Shown here: positions 33,430 through 43,959 of the stretch, one piece after another
Numbering within the stretch: position 1 is the first letter of the stretch
How the letters are laid out: every line of letters starts with the position of its first letter
Origin: Anthoceros angustus
Taxonomy: Eukaryota > Streptophyta > Anthocerotopsida > Anthocerotales > Anthocerotaceae
Length of the DNA stretch: 64,000 nucleotides
Assembly: GCA_010909165.1 (NCBI GenBank)
Contig: MU008173.1
Coordinates: forward strand, 62,001-126,000
Reading direction: 5' to 3'
Translations under genes and position numbers: made by a program
The notes under the pieces: generated by a model
What the model was told of the DNA's origin: nothing
Seen by the model: the letters and a program-made list of their open reading frames with translations, nothing else
The model's database searches: none

Positions 33430-33605
33430 ATCACAGTGTTCACACAGCCAATTCCCTTCTGGAATATCCTTTAATGCAGGTGTGAGACAGAAAATATGAT
33501 AGCCTCTGTTGCACTGTCACGAGCATAAGCTCTTCATCCGTGGTGTGCCGCATGCCTCACAGGCAAATCCTGGTGGTACCCGTTTGAGGAACAATTCTTG
33601 CATCA
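33430..33605 (-). pseudogene. PHD finger behind the gypsy integrase
   Basis: One minus-strand frame reads FACEACGTPRMKSLC, a stop, then QCNRGYHIFCLTPALKDI and PEGNWLCEHCDS. This gives the C4-H-C3 order of a PHD zinc finger: CEAC, then C...QC (one-residue spacing irregularity and a TGA at about 33518), H-I-F-C, and C-E-H-C. The Pro-Glu-Gly-Asn-Trp before the last pair is typical of PHD fingers. PHD fingers bind histone H3 tails. In this position it probably guided integration or chromatin contact, taking the place of a chromodomain (inference). A tail rich in Lys/Arg (SKLQKRKVRAERILTIDFAK) follows to about 32960. Confidence 0.75.
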
Positions 33606-33999
33606 AGATTTGGCAAGTGACATGGAGCTAAATGTTTCATGTGCTCCTTGCATCTTACGCCATCCGTCCTTGAGTTCCACTACTCCTTGCTCACCCACAT
33701 TTACCACCACGAGAATCAACAACCCGGTCTTGACATCTAATGTGCTTGGCAGTCATGTTGTAGGTACACATAATCTCACAGTGCGAATTTCACGGCCTTG
33801 GGCTTCCATGAGCCCCAGCGTGTGAGCATATCTCAAGCGGTCTCTGTCTTTGTGCAATCGCAAGATTGTCCATAGCCATGGGCGAGAATCCTTGAACATT
33901 TCGCTCTAGCTTGCACTTCGTAAGCACACCTCCATATTCCTACTCCAGTCTACAGGAGTAGAATATTTGTCTTGCACCACATTGGGCAAAGCGCATTCC

Positions 34000-34620
34000 T
34001 TCAGAACAATGCAGATGAAGCTTCCCAATCTTTGCTGCACACTCACTCTATAACCCAACACAATATAGGAAGTAATTCATCCCGGCACTTGGGTTCCACG
34101 GTGATCACGATTACTTCACGAGGCGTCCTTGAATGTGAACCAACCTTTACGCGGACCATCGGCTTGAGGATGATCCTGGGCGTTCTCCTGATCAATCGGA
34201 CTTACGTCCGACCAGCGGAATTCTCCTCTGAATTCATTGCCTTGATCGGTGAGCACCTCCGCAACTTCCGTCTGCTTAGTACACCGCGCTCTGCTGGTGT
34301 AATATGAGGTTCTTGAGGCGAAATGCTACCTCCACCCACTTGAGAAGTGCTCAATCATCACCATACGATGTGATTTCCTTGCTTTGTCAATGGTAGTTCC
34401 GGCATCAAGTCCACCGACCACGAAAAACAAACCCGGATTGGTAAAGAGTGTAACACAACATCTTGTGTGTTAAACCAGCCTTCATTGCATCACACAGCTG
34501 ACTAGCCACCACTCTTTCCACATCGCATACATGCGGACCGAAATATGTGGTCTTGACATGTGGTGTGTCCTTTTACACCAAAGTGACCTAGTGTTTCATG
34601 CACTTTAATCACAATCCTGT
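34000..34620 (-). pseudogene. Gypsy integrase, decayed
   Basis: The minus strand keeps recognisable integrase text in several frames: an H-E-T-L-G-H-F-G segment near 34600, NTQDVVLHSLPIR near 34460, the D-L/P-L-P-L-T-K-Q-G-N segment near 34400, and a segment around the second catalytic aspartate near 34240. I could not confirm a complete D,D-35-E triad. It lies directly downstream of RNase H. Confidence 0.55.
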
Positions 34621-34889
34621 TCTTTCTTGAGGACTTGGCACCTTCTTTACAACCTCTCCTTCTGTGACAACTCTCCATCCGCCATGAGTATCGGCCACTC
34701 GTCCGTAGTGCAGCGGCGGTGCTCTTGACATTAGTGCGATACCTTCTTTGGCGGTACAGCGCTTGTGAATGCCTCGGATGTCACGGCGGTCAAGATCGGC
34801 TCTCCTCCTGTTCACCTTGATCGCCATGAGTGCCATGAAAACTGGGCACATTTTCCATGTGTCCTAGGTCTTGTCGTGCTCGTGGCATC

Positions 34890-35235
34890 GTCGGCATTTG
34901 ATGGATTCCTACTCAAACCATCGCATTGTGGTGCACCTTGCACCGCTATGCACGATTTCCATGTCATATTCAGCGCAATGCCCACGGCGTTCGCTCAACT
35001 TCATGTTCGTCATGAGCCAATGAAGTGGTTGATGATCCGTCACCAACTGAAACGCCTTCCAAGCAGATAAATTACGAAATGCAACACGCCTGCGGCAAGA
35101 CACTCTCCTTCATATGAGGAGTAGTTTACCTCTGCATTGTTGGATCTGCTTGCATAAGCCACAACTCGCTCCATTCCTTCGTCGATGTGGATCGCTCCTA
35201 TCCTGCAATACTCCAATCCGTATCTGGAACAAGCG
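34890..35235 (-). pseudogene. Gypsy RNase H
   Basis: RVVAYASRSN and NYSSYEGE (about 35180-35115), then LVTDHQPLHWLMTNMKLS (about 35046-34993) and YDMEIVHSGAR, are the standard Ty3/gypsy RNase H landmarks in order. There are frame changes between them. The RNase H removes the RNA strand during reverse transcription. Confidence 0.75.
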
Positions 35236-35449
35236 GCTTCTCAAAGTCGGTCTAAGATGGGCTTCTCGACCAATTGATCCCTTAGATCTTGCCGCTAGCT
35301 CATTCTTGATCCCATTTCCAAGTTACCTCCTTCTTGACATCTCATACAAGGGTTTGCATGTGGGCGGGTCTTTCATAAACCTCCTGTAGTTCACCAACCC
35401 AAATGCTCTAAGGCTGCCACATCCTTGGGCCTAGGCATCGCATCACTGC

Positions 35450-36364
35450 ACCTTAGCCAAGCTGCGGCATGATTCCTCCGGCACAATTTCATGTCCAAGA
35501 TACTCAATCCGCTTGAATGCAAATTTGCACTTTTGGATGAGCTTTCAAGCGATTTGGACAATCTTTGCAGAGTCTCCGGATGATCCATATGTTCCTCGAT
35601 GGTGTCATGAAAACTAGGATGTCGTCGATGTAACAACGCACAAGCGGCGGATCCTGCGGCTCAAGTCGCAATTCTCGGAAATATATGGAAGCATTTTTCA
35701 GCCGAAGGGCATAGTCTCCCATTCCCAAAGCTGATCCTTTCCCGAGCCGTTTTGCTCTTGTCTTGCTCCTCAATCACAATCGATTGAAACGGCGGAAATC
35801 CAAAGTGGTAAAGTACTTTGCCTTACCAATTGCATCAAAAATCTCATCTGGAGTAGGCATGGGATACCGCTCCATCAACGTTACTTCGTTGAGAGGTCGA
35901 TAGTCCCACACATTCGCCTATCTTTCCACTCGCCATTTTCGTCCTTCTTGATTGGGAAGCGATTGCGTGACATACTCGAGCTTGATTTCGAATCAATCAC
36001 CTTCAAACAGCTCGACAACGCTTGTCCACAATTTCCACTCTGGACTCAACCTATGCCTTCTTGAAGATAGGCTCGAGCTAGTGGTAACAATCTTGAACTT
36101 GATCTTTTCGTACCTTCCTAGCTCATTCCAGCTGAACGCAAAAGCACCTCTGTTTTTCTCGAGCATGTCGATGATCTTTTGTTTGTCCTCTGGACTGACG
36201 TCTTCATCAATCTTCCAGACGTGAACCTCCTTGGTGACACTCTTGGTTACAAACTCTGTTTCCACAGCAGCCATGCCAAACATGTCTTGGGTTCCTTCCC
36301 TTTCATCCGCCTCTGCCGGCTTTCCATCTTCTGCTAGCTGCAAGTGATGGCTCTTTTCCTTCAC
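35450..36364 (-). pseudogene. Gypsy reverse transcriptase
   Basis: The pol lead-in SPEDKQKIIDMLEKNRGAFA with SWNELGRYEKIKFKI and RHRLSPEWKL is in one 123-codon frame (36364-35993). Then come WDYRPLNEVTLMERYPMPTP and YFTTLDF (first catalytic Asp) near 35880-35800, and the catalytic YIDDILVF at about 35632-35609. Frames shift between blocks. The RT follows the methyltransferase motif X with only a one-base frame change and no long spacer, which supports one original polyprotein. Confidence 0.82.
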
Positions 36365-36379
36365 CTCCTGCCAACTGAA

Positions 36380-37290
36380 ATGCCAATCCAGTACTCACTA
36401 ACCACCTTAAGCTGTATAGATCGAATGCTTGTCCCAGCAACTTGTGTTTGGACGCCTCACTCACACCCATGGTCTGCGTACCCTTCTTGGCAAACCCCAT
36501 GGCTTGTTCGCGTTCCTCAACATTGAGCTCTCCTAGCTCCTCTCCCTTTGAGTCCAGGATCATGCCATCTCCTCCTCGCTTGAATCGTGGGATTGTGGTG
36601 TACCAAAGTCGACGCCCTCCGGCTTCACCAACTCATTCCTTTGGATAAAGCGGAAGTTTGTCCATCTTCTTGACTTGCTGCGAGTACCTTTCTGGTTCCA
36701 GGATTTCACTAACGGTCTTCCGTGGTGGAACCATGAGTGTTCTATGTTGTCTCAGTGTCTCAAGTCCTGCAACGTTGGTCCAGTAGCTGCGAATCCTGTG
36801 TGCGTAAGAGCCACACTGCACAGCATCAATGACCAGCTCATTGCCGAACCATGATCGGACCTCCTCATACATCGTTCTGACAGCCGGACGCTTGTCCAAC
36901 GCTCCACACACGTTTTCCAGTATGTACCAGCATCTGGGATTCACAAGTTGAACCTCCCTGACAACCCGCGCGACCTCAGCAGCAAGGGAAACACCTTCGC
37001 CTTTCCCTCTTCCTGCTACTGAGAAGGTCTTACACTCCCATCCTGCGATGATCATATCCATCGGAGACGAGCTTGCCGCTTCTTCCCACAAGCTTCGATC
37101 CGTGGGGCGGCTGCTCGACAACCTCTCATGCGTCTTCTCTTAGATGGAAATAACACACAACACGAGAATTCGATTTGCCACGACTCTAGCCTTCTCGTCC
37201 TTTTCCACACGGTGTAGCGCAAACCTTGATGCCACATTGAAGCACCGCCTCAATCCGCGATTCACGAGCACAATTCAACAAGTGAATTCC
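36380..37290 (-). pseudogene. Cytosine-C5 DNA methyltransferase domain inside the gypsy polyprotein
   Basis: Motifs in order: a degraded AdoMet-binding region (about 37290-37140, with VEKDEKARVVANRI in one frame); motif IV AGWECKTFSVAGRGKG with catalytic Cys at 37034-37032; motif VI YILENV with Glu at 36917-36915; motif VIII GSYAHRIRSYWTN (about 36812-36774); motif IX-like VEEREQAMGF (36521-36489) and motif X-like HKLLGQAFDLYSLRWL (about 36446-36400). Motifs IV to VIII are in one uninterrupted 162-codon frame. The enzyme class methylates cytosine at carbon 5 using SAM. The Pro of the usual P-C dipeptide is Glu here. The position between protease and RT, with RT joined directly, indicates capture by the retroelement, not a host gene. 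Comparable retroelement methyltransferases are known from charophyte algae and dinoflagellates. Confidence 0.82.
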
Positions 37291-37352
37291 TTGAACTTGC
37301 TCTCCATCGCACTACGAATCATTGATTCGCCTTCCCTCCGTCTTGGCGGGCT

Positions 37353-38049
37353 TCATGTTTGGTATGGATCTCTCGGACATGTGTGGTGAGATTCCACAGG
37401 CGATTCTCCTTTCGTGATTTTCTCGAACCCTTGCCTCCTCAAGGTGCTCGAGCCGCGATCTTGACACTCCCTTTCCTCTGCGGGTTTGATTCTTCGAGAG
37501 GACAATTCCTCTGTCTCCTCCCACATCTCGTGTCTGTGCTCAATTTGAGCGCTGGAAGCCATCCTGTTGTCCTGACCATCTCGCCGCGGCTTGCTGGCCT
37601 CCTTCACAGTCTTATCGTTCCTTCTACCACTTTTGCTCATGTTCAAGGGAATAGTTGCAATTCGCGAAAAATCCCCTTGCTTCCACAGCGGTCGATAGAA
37701 GGCTTCTTCATACAGTGGATCAACTCCCATGGCAGGGCCATGTGTAGCATCCGCTCCTAACACATCGTGGGGCGTGGCACGGTCACCAAACACGAACCTC
37801 CATTGTGGTCGCATCCTCATGCTGGCTTCAACTCGATCTTGATCGGTTTCCTGGTCATCCCATCACCATTTCCTTCGTTCCTGCGGAAGTAGTGATGCTT
37901 ACATCGCTTGGTACCAGCTTGCTGCCATATAGCTTGAGAGCAGCCTGTACGCGAGCTCCCAACAATACTGGATCTGCTCCAGTGTCCACCAGCACATTGA
38001 CTGGTGCAAATCCGTCAAAGGTAATTTCCCGGTTTCTGTTGTCAATCAT
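37353..38049 (-). pseudogene. Gypsy protease and linker
   Basis: 37855-38049 is an open frame with the aspartic-protease signature VLVDTGADPVLLGARVQAAL, where D-T-G is the catalytic triplet (about 37990). A 155-codon frame (37820-37353; YEEAFYRPLWKQGDFSRIAT) follows as a basic linker leading to the methyltransferase. The protease would process the polyprotein. Part of both is repeated in decayed form at about 40053-40380. Confidence 0.78.
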
Positions 38050-38109
38050 GGCAACACCTCCTTTACCCGACGTTCAGGCTTTAGATGGTCTCCTCGCAGG
38101 CACATCAAG

Positions 38110-38874
38110 CTACGAACTGGACTTCTCGGTTCTATCTCTTTCCTGATCCATTCCCTCATGATCTTCTTGAAATGTGAACTCTTGAGTCAAGTTCCGAAAT
38201 TGACCACGAACCTCCATGGCCTTCTCCAACAGTGCTTCTACATCCACCTCCGGGTTAGAAGCCACCTGCATAATAGTACCATCATCCACTTGCCTAAAAC
38301 TTTCAGGCATTTTGCTTTGCTCTCGTTCAGACGTGTCCTTGGCAGTAACCCCTTCTCCGAGGTCAAGTGCGGCCTTCTTCTTCTTCTTGCGAATCGCCGC
38401 CATGCCATACACTTCTTCATCCGAGTCAGAGAAGAGAATGCGTGACTCTGACCTGCTGGCCATGTTAGCCATCTGCTTCTGCATCTCTTCAACTTGCGCA
38501 AGAAGAGCCTTGCGACTAGGGCCTTTGCCCTTCTCCTTTTCACTGCCCATTACCTTGGGCTTGAGCTCTGGATGAGCCTCCCAACATGCGGCCTCTATGT
38601 GGCCCCATCGACCACAAGCCTTGCAAACCTCCTTGCCCTTCGGGCCTCCAAGTCTGAAGTCACATTCGAATGACTTATGTGCACCACGGCACCTACCACA
38701 TTTGATGGCCGACTGCGTTGTTATTTGGTCTCTCCTTGGCGGTGATTGTTTGGGGGAGGGGTGACCAAATCGCTTCTTGTTATCTTTGGAATCTGGATCC
38801 TCCTTGTCGAGCCGTAAAGTCTTGCCGATCAAATTGTGATCCTCCGGTATGCTTGGTGACATCCCCTTTAGCAC
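38110..38874 (-). pseudogene. Gypsy gag, nucleocapsid part (copy 1, open frame)
   Basis: A 254-codon open frame. It has two zinc knuckles: C-x2-C-x3-H-x4-C (CGRCRGAHKSFEC) and the canonical C-x2-C-x4-H-x4-C (CKACGRWGHIEAAC). These are followed by a Lys-rich coiled-coil-like segment (LLAQVEEMQKQMANMASR) and the acidic EEVYGMA region. Gag packages the element RNA. The frame continues toward the protease after a stop. This copy lacks the CAG/CTG indels of its duplicate at 40400-40950. Confidence 0.85.
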
Positions 38875-38974
38875 CTTCTCGCAATCTTGTAGGCGTCGGT
38901 CAAACCATACTTTTCTCCATGAGCACCATGAAGAGCATCCATTACCTTCCTTCTGTCTGGCATCGCAGCCATGA

Positions 38975-39810
38975 AAATTTCAGCAGCCTCGCATGGTCTT
39001 CACATCCGTGTCCTCCACCAAGATCTTGATCGATGTATGGCCCTCGGTCTCATTGGACTTGAAGCTAAAGCAGTCGACTCCACAGATCTTCTCCAAGGGC
39101 GATGTTGGAAACATGTCCTTCAATCTTTCAAACATGAGATCAACCAAATGCTCTAGCTCGTCTTCCTTGGAGCGGAGTGAGTGGCTTGCCGCAACTCCTG
39201 CAAGTTCTGCATTGTTCTCTGATGCCAAGATGTCCTTCTTCGTCTCAGTACATCAACGCCTCACGCGGATATTCGACATCTTCATGAGTGCCATTCTCGG
39301 GTGAAGATCCTTGTACTTCATCTTGTTTTACGCCATTCCCAGTGAACTTCTCCTCAAAATCCGCCGATGCCAAGATGTCCTTCTTCGTCTCTAGTACATC
39401 AACGCCTCACGCGGATATTCGACATCTTCATGAGTGCCATTCTGGGTGAACCCGATCCTTGTACTTCATCTTGTTTTACGCCATTCCCAGTGAACTTCTC
39501 CTCAAAATCCATGATGACATGCTCCCATGTTTTCCGGTGAAAACATCATTCTTCTTGGCGTACTCTCCAGTTCCATTTGAATCGGCTCTTCGCTCCAGTC
39601 TCAAAGCGAGATCTCGTGATGGGCGTGTTGTCTCTGTCTTGGTCGGGCGTCCTTTTGAAAGGTGATCCGTGGATCTTTTGTCCCTTTCTAGGATGGCGGG
39701 CGGTGTCCCTCGTTACTCGGCTGACCTCAAAAATACCATCGATCAATCCGCCTATGCTTGACAATCGAGGAATGTTGTCAAGCGGCAATCCTCAGCGCCC
39801 AACTAGCTAA
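38975..39810 (-). pseudogene. Gypsy gag, N-terminal part (copy 1)
   Basis: Coding-like minus-strand text (ELEHLVDLMFERLKDMFPTS near 39160-39110; KGQKIHGSPFKRTPDQDRD near 39690-39630) lies upstream of the zinc knuckles on the same strand. It includes the internal 144-bp tandem duplication. Assignment to gag rests on position. Confidence 0.5.
39222..39511. repeat. 144-bp tandem duplication inside gag
   Basis: GATGCCAAGATGTCCTTCTT through CTCCTCAAAATCC is present twice in direct succession. The same pair recurs at about 41480-41770 in the second unit of the large duplication, so this smaller event came first. Confidence 0.9.
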
Positions 39811-40052
39811 GAAAAGCAGTGTCTACGGTTCTATCCGAGGCGTTCCCACATCTCGGTCGTGCTCAATTTGAGCCTTTGGAAGCCATCTCGTCCCGACCAT
39901 CTCGCCGCGCTTGCTGGCCTCCTTCATCTTATCGTTCCTTCTACCACTTTTGCTCATGTTCAAGGAATAGTTGCACGCGAAAATCCCTTGCTTCCACAGT
40001 CGATAGAAGGCTTCTTCATATTGGATCAACTCCCATGGGGCCATGTGTAGCA

Positions 40053-40950
40053 TCCGCTCCTAACACATCAGGACGTGGCACAGTCACCAAACACGAACCT
40101 CCATTGTGGTCGCATCCTCAGGCTCGGCTTCAACTCGATCTTGATCGGTTTCGGTCATCCCATCACCATTTCCTTCTGCTCAAGTAGTGATGCTTACATC
40201 GCTTGGTACCAGCTTGCGCCATATAGCTTGAGAGCACTGCACCCGAGCTCCCAACAATCTTGGATGCTCCGGTGTCCACCAAAGACATTGGTGCAAATCA
40301 AAGGTAATTTCCGGTTTGTCAATCATGGCAACACCTCCTTTACCCGACGTTCGGGCTTTAGATGGTCTCCTCGCGGGCACATCAAGCTCTGATGGACTTC
40401 TCGGTTCTATCTCTTTCCCGATCCATTCCTCATGATCTTCTTGAAATGTGAACTCTTGAGTCCAAGTTCCGAAATTGACCAGGAACCTCCATGGCCTTCT
40501 CCAAGGCTTCTACATCCACCTCGGGTTAGAAGCCACCTGTAGTACCATCATCCACTTGCCTAAAACTTTCGGGCATTTTGCTTTGCTCGCTCGACGTGTC
40601 CTTGGCGTAACCCCTTCTCCGAGGTCAAGTGCGGTCTTCTTCTTCTTGCGAATCGCCGCCATGCCATACACTTCTTCATCCGAGTCGAGAAAGAATGCGT
40701 GACTCGACCGGCCATGTTAGCCATCTCGCATCTCTTCAACTTGCGCAAGAAGAGCCTTGCGACTAGGGCCTTTGCCCTTCTCCTTTTCACGCCCATTACC
40801 TTGGGCTTGAGCTCTGGATGAGCCTCCCAACATGCGGCTTCTATGTGGCCCCATCGACCACAAGCCTTGCAAACCTCCTTGCCCTTGGGCCTCCAGTCTG
40901 AAGTCACATTCAAATGACTTGTGTGCACCACGGCACCTACCACATTTGAT
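40053..40950 (-). pseudogene. Second gag/protease copy, indel-riddled
   Basis: Matches 37800-38700. The zinc knuckle CKACGRWGHIEAACWE is intact but surrounding frames are broken by small deletions. Protease text near 40300 is shortened around the D-T-G site. Confidence 0.8.
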
Positions 40951-42100
40951 GGCCGACTGCGTTGTTATTTGGTCTCTCCTTCAATGGTGAGCTTGGTGAT
41001 TGTTTGGGTGACCAAATCGCTCATTGCCGACCCTTATGCGGAATCTGGATCCTCCTTGTCGAGCCGAAGTGCGCTCGATCAAATTGTGATCCTCCGGTAT
41101 GCTTGGTGACATCCCCTTTAGCACCTTCTCCGCAATCTTGTAGGCGTACCAAACCATACTTTTCTCCATGAGCACCATGAAGAGCATCCATTACCTACCT
41201 TCATTGCATGGCATTGCAGCCATGAAAATCTCAGCAGCCTCCCGCATAGTCTTCACATCTGTATCCTCCACCAAGATCTTGATCGATGTATGGCGCCCTC
41301 GGCGTCTCATTGGACTTGAAGCTAAAGCAGTCGACTCTGAATCTTCTCCAAGGACGATGTGGGAAACATATGCTTCAGTCTTTCAAACATGAGATCAACC
41401 AAATGCTCTAGCTCGTCTTCCTTGGAGCGGAGTGAGTGGCTTGCCGCAACTCCTGCAAGTTCTGCTTCGTTTCTCCGCCGATGCCAAGATGTCCTTCTTC
41501 GTCTCAGTACATCAACGCCTCACGCGGATATTCGACATCTTCATGAGTGCCATTCTCGGGTGAAGATCCTTGTACTTCATCTTGTTTTACGCCATTCCCA
41601 GTGAACTTCTCCTCAAAATCCGCCGATGCCAAGATGTCCTTCTTCGTCTCTAGTACATCAACGCCTCACGCGGATATTCGACATCTTCATGAGTGCCATT
41701 CTGGGTGAACCCGATCCTTGTACTTCATCTTGTTTTACGCCATTCCCAGTGAACTTCTCCTCAAAATCCATGATGACATGCTCCCATGTTTTCCGGTGAA
41801 AACATCATTCTTCTTGGCGTACTCTCCAGTTCCATTTGAATCGGCTCTTCGCTCCAGTCTCAAAGCGAGATCTCGTGATGGGCGTGTTGTCTCTGTCTTG
41901 GTCAGGCGTCCTTTTGAAAGGTGATCCGTGGATCTTTTGTCCCTTTCTAGGATGGCGGGCGGTGTCCCTCGTTACTCGGCTGACCTCAAAAATACCATCG
42001 ATCAATCCGCCTATGCTTGACAATCGAGGAATGTTGTCAAGCGGCAATCCTCAGCGCCCAACTAGCTAAGAAAAGCAGTGTCTACAGTTTCTATCCAGAG

Positions 42101-43110
42101 ACGTTCCCCCACATATGCAGGACTCTGTCTGGTGAGCCTAGCCAACTCTACGGTGATTCGGACTACAAGTGCGTGAAATCGATGGTAGAATTCCTATCCA
42201 TCAGAAGTCATTCAGCTTATCTGGTGGAGCCTCGTTCTTGGCGCTCCATGGTAGTCGCTCCACAGGCTGGAAGATGATCGATTTCCGCCTCCTCCGGTCT
42301 CCAGTGCGCCACAATGTCCTCCAATGCAGCCGTCTCGGTTCTCCAAGCAACGGAAGGATTGTAGATGTGGTGAGATCAAGTTGGTTGCACAGGCTCCCAC
42401 TTGATAGTCTGCGGTTCCCAAAAGTCACAAGAGAAATGAGACAAAATGTAGGGACGTATGGCTGCCTTTCCATTCGAGACAAACATCTACAATCCAAGAA
42501 TCCATGGTGGCCACATATATAGGCAAAACCCCGAGTTCTCGATGAAGTGCCTCCTCGTTCTCGATGGTAGGCACTTTAGGTATATTATAATCCTACTTTC
42601 CTTGGCCTTGAATAAATAATAATGTTTATGAGTTCAACCATCTATTCGCCCTTTTCCTTGATTTCTGATTTTTATGTGTTTTCAATATAGTTAGATGCCT
42701 ATATATGCGTCATGCCACCGCCTTACATACATAACCATGTATATAGATTGCATGTGTCATGACACATCGTCCGTTAACATGTCCACATACATCACATGTC
42801 ATCCATCGTCATGCATACATACCATGTGCATGCCATCCATAGGCGATGCACATGCCATCACATGCACGCATCCAAATCAAGTGGCTTATGCCAAATGGGA
42901 TGCCAATCGATCGTGTAATGGTTTCATCAGTCTTGCTACATCGATTCACGACATGACGCATGACATTCCCGGCATTTTCCTCTTTAGAATGCAATTTACG
43001 CCTCTACACTTTTGTCAAAAGGCTGGCTCTGCCAGAAGGCATCTTAGCTTTCTTATCCTTTGAAGCGCCTCGGTGGTTACAATCGCTATAGCTCGAAGCG
43101 CTCTGCCTTG
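42101..43110. other. Possible gypsy 5' leader/LTR and low-complexity DNA
   Basis: 42101-42560 adjoins the gag start side of the element and has a minus-strand TATATA near 42520. It could be LTR or leader, but no matching second LTR was seen. 42690-42860 is rich in CATAC/CATGC short repeats. No gene recognised. Confidence 0.35.
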
Positions 43111-43111
43111 T

Positions 43112-43755
43112 TTAAGGCCACATGCTGCGTACACATTGAGAGAACCTTTGCCTGATCAAAGACGTGTTAGTGACGGTGGGAAATTCTGAGGTAATGATAT
43201 GTATTAACTTGCATCTTCTCTCCAGACTGTGAGCACTCCATGCCCTGTGGACATCCAACCTTGCTGCCGCCAATCTTCGTATCCGAGCACATGCTTTTTT
43301 CCAAGTTTCGTAATCAGCGCCACCAAAGGCAATATCGCGATCATTGTTTTCTAATTCTTCCATCTCCTCCACTTCGATGGTTTGTTCTGGATTCCTCCTC
43401 GATCCCCTCATTGCAGAAAGGACAGCGCATACGATCTACCACATAGTCTAAGATCGTGTTAGGATGGATTGCCGCTAATGTGTTTTGCACCTCGCTTCCA
43501 ACATGACGGATCGGTGGCCGGTCGGACAAAATGCTGTTGCTGAAACTTGCCTCCAGCTTCTTTGAAACCAGCTTTCCACCTCTCCTCCATATCGTCCTTG
43601 TTCTGCTCCAAACCTTGTTCGCACATGGAGCTCCTCCAACATGCCTTCCTCATGCGCTCCCTGGCTGGAAGCTTGGCACTCGCTTGACTGACATCATCCA
43701 CAAGCCAATACCCTGATCCATCATCTATTGCCAAATTTGTTGGCGCCGGCGCCAT
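43112..43755 (-). pseudogene. Unidentified plant transposon-like ORF
   Basis: The ATG at 43755 opens 98 codons (MAPAPTNLAIDDGSGYWLVD and on, to 43459). The next frames carry MRCPFCNEGIEEE, a C-x2-C pair like a BED or C2H2-type finger start, and YETWKKACARIRRLAAARLD. Breaks between frames indicate decay. No family named with confidence. Confidence 0.35.
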
Positions 43756-43959
43756 CGCCCTTTGGAGAGCGAGCAAGCAAGCGAGTGAGTGACAAAACAT
43801 GCAGTGACGAAGCATGCAGGTCAAATTGGTGCGGGAATCATGAAAATTCAAGAGCAATGGGAAATGATGATGACGATTTTCACTTGACAACGACGTGAGA
43901 TGAGACGTGGGACGCGTGGGACAAAGGCAACGCGACTTGGCAGTTGTTATCATCAATCA

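Larger units (their letters stand above)
32700..42100 (-). mobile_element. Ty3/gypsy-type LTR retroelement with embedded DNA methyltransferase and PHD finger
   Basis: Minus-strand domain order: gag with two zinc knuckles, retropepsin, C5-cytosine DNA methyltransferase, reverse transcriptase, RNase H, integrase, PHD finger, C-terminal tail. RT-RNase H-integrase order places it in Ty3/gypsy. The gag/protease part appears twice (37526-39842 and 39843-42100). No LTR pair could be defined by eye. A TATATA box on the minus strand near 42520 and the unassigned 42100-42560 may belong to a 5' LTR/leader. Multiple frameshifts and stops make this copy non-autonomous as written. Chromoviruses usually carry a chromodomain after integrase; here a PHD finger occupies that place. 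Confidence 0.85.
37526..42100. repeat. 2.3-kb direct tandem duplication of gypsy gag/protease
   Basis: Unit 1 is 37526-39842 and unit 2 is 39843-42100. 39222-39800 and 41480-42060 are almost base-identical. The rest of unit 2 carries dozens of 1-8-nt deletions relative to unit 1, mostly at CTG/CAG/CCG sites, for example GGTTTCTGTTGTC versus GGTTTGTC, GACCTGCTGGCCATG versus GACCGGCCATG. The contrast in divergence within one duplication is odd. Confidence 0.9.

Noticed and set aside
36633-37121. Host DNA methyltransferase gene (DRM/CMT type)
   Set aside because: It has no start, no host N-terminal domains, and is flanked on the same strand by retropepsin and reverse transcriptase joined to its motif X, so it belongs to the retroelement.
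42690-42870. Microsatellite-like CATAC/CATGC run as a functional element
   Set aside because: Irregular word repetition without a fixed period; ordinary low complexity.
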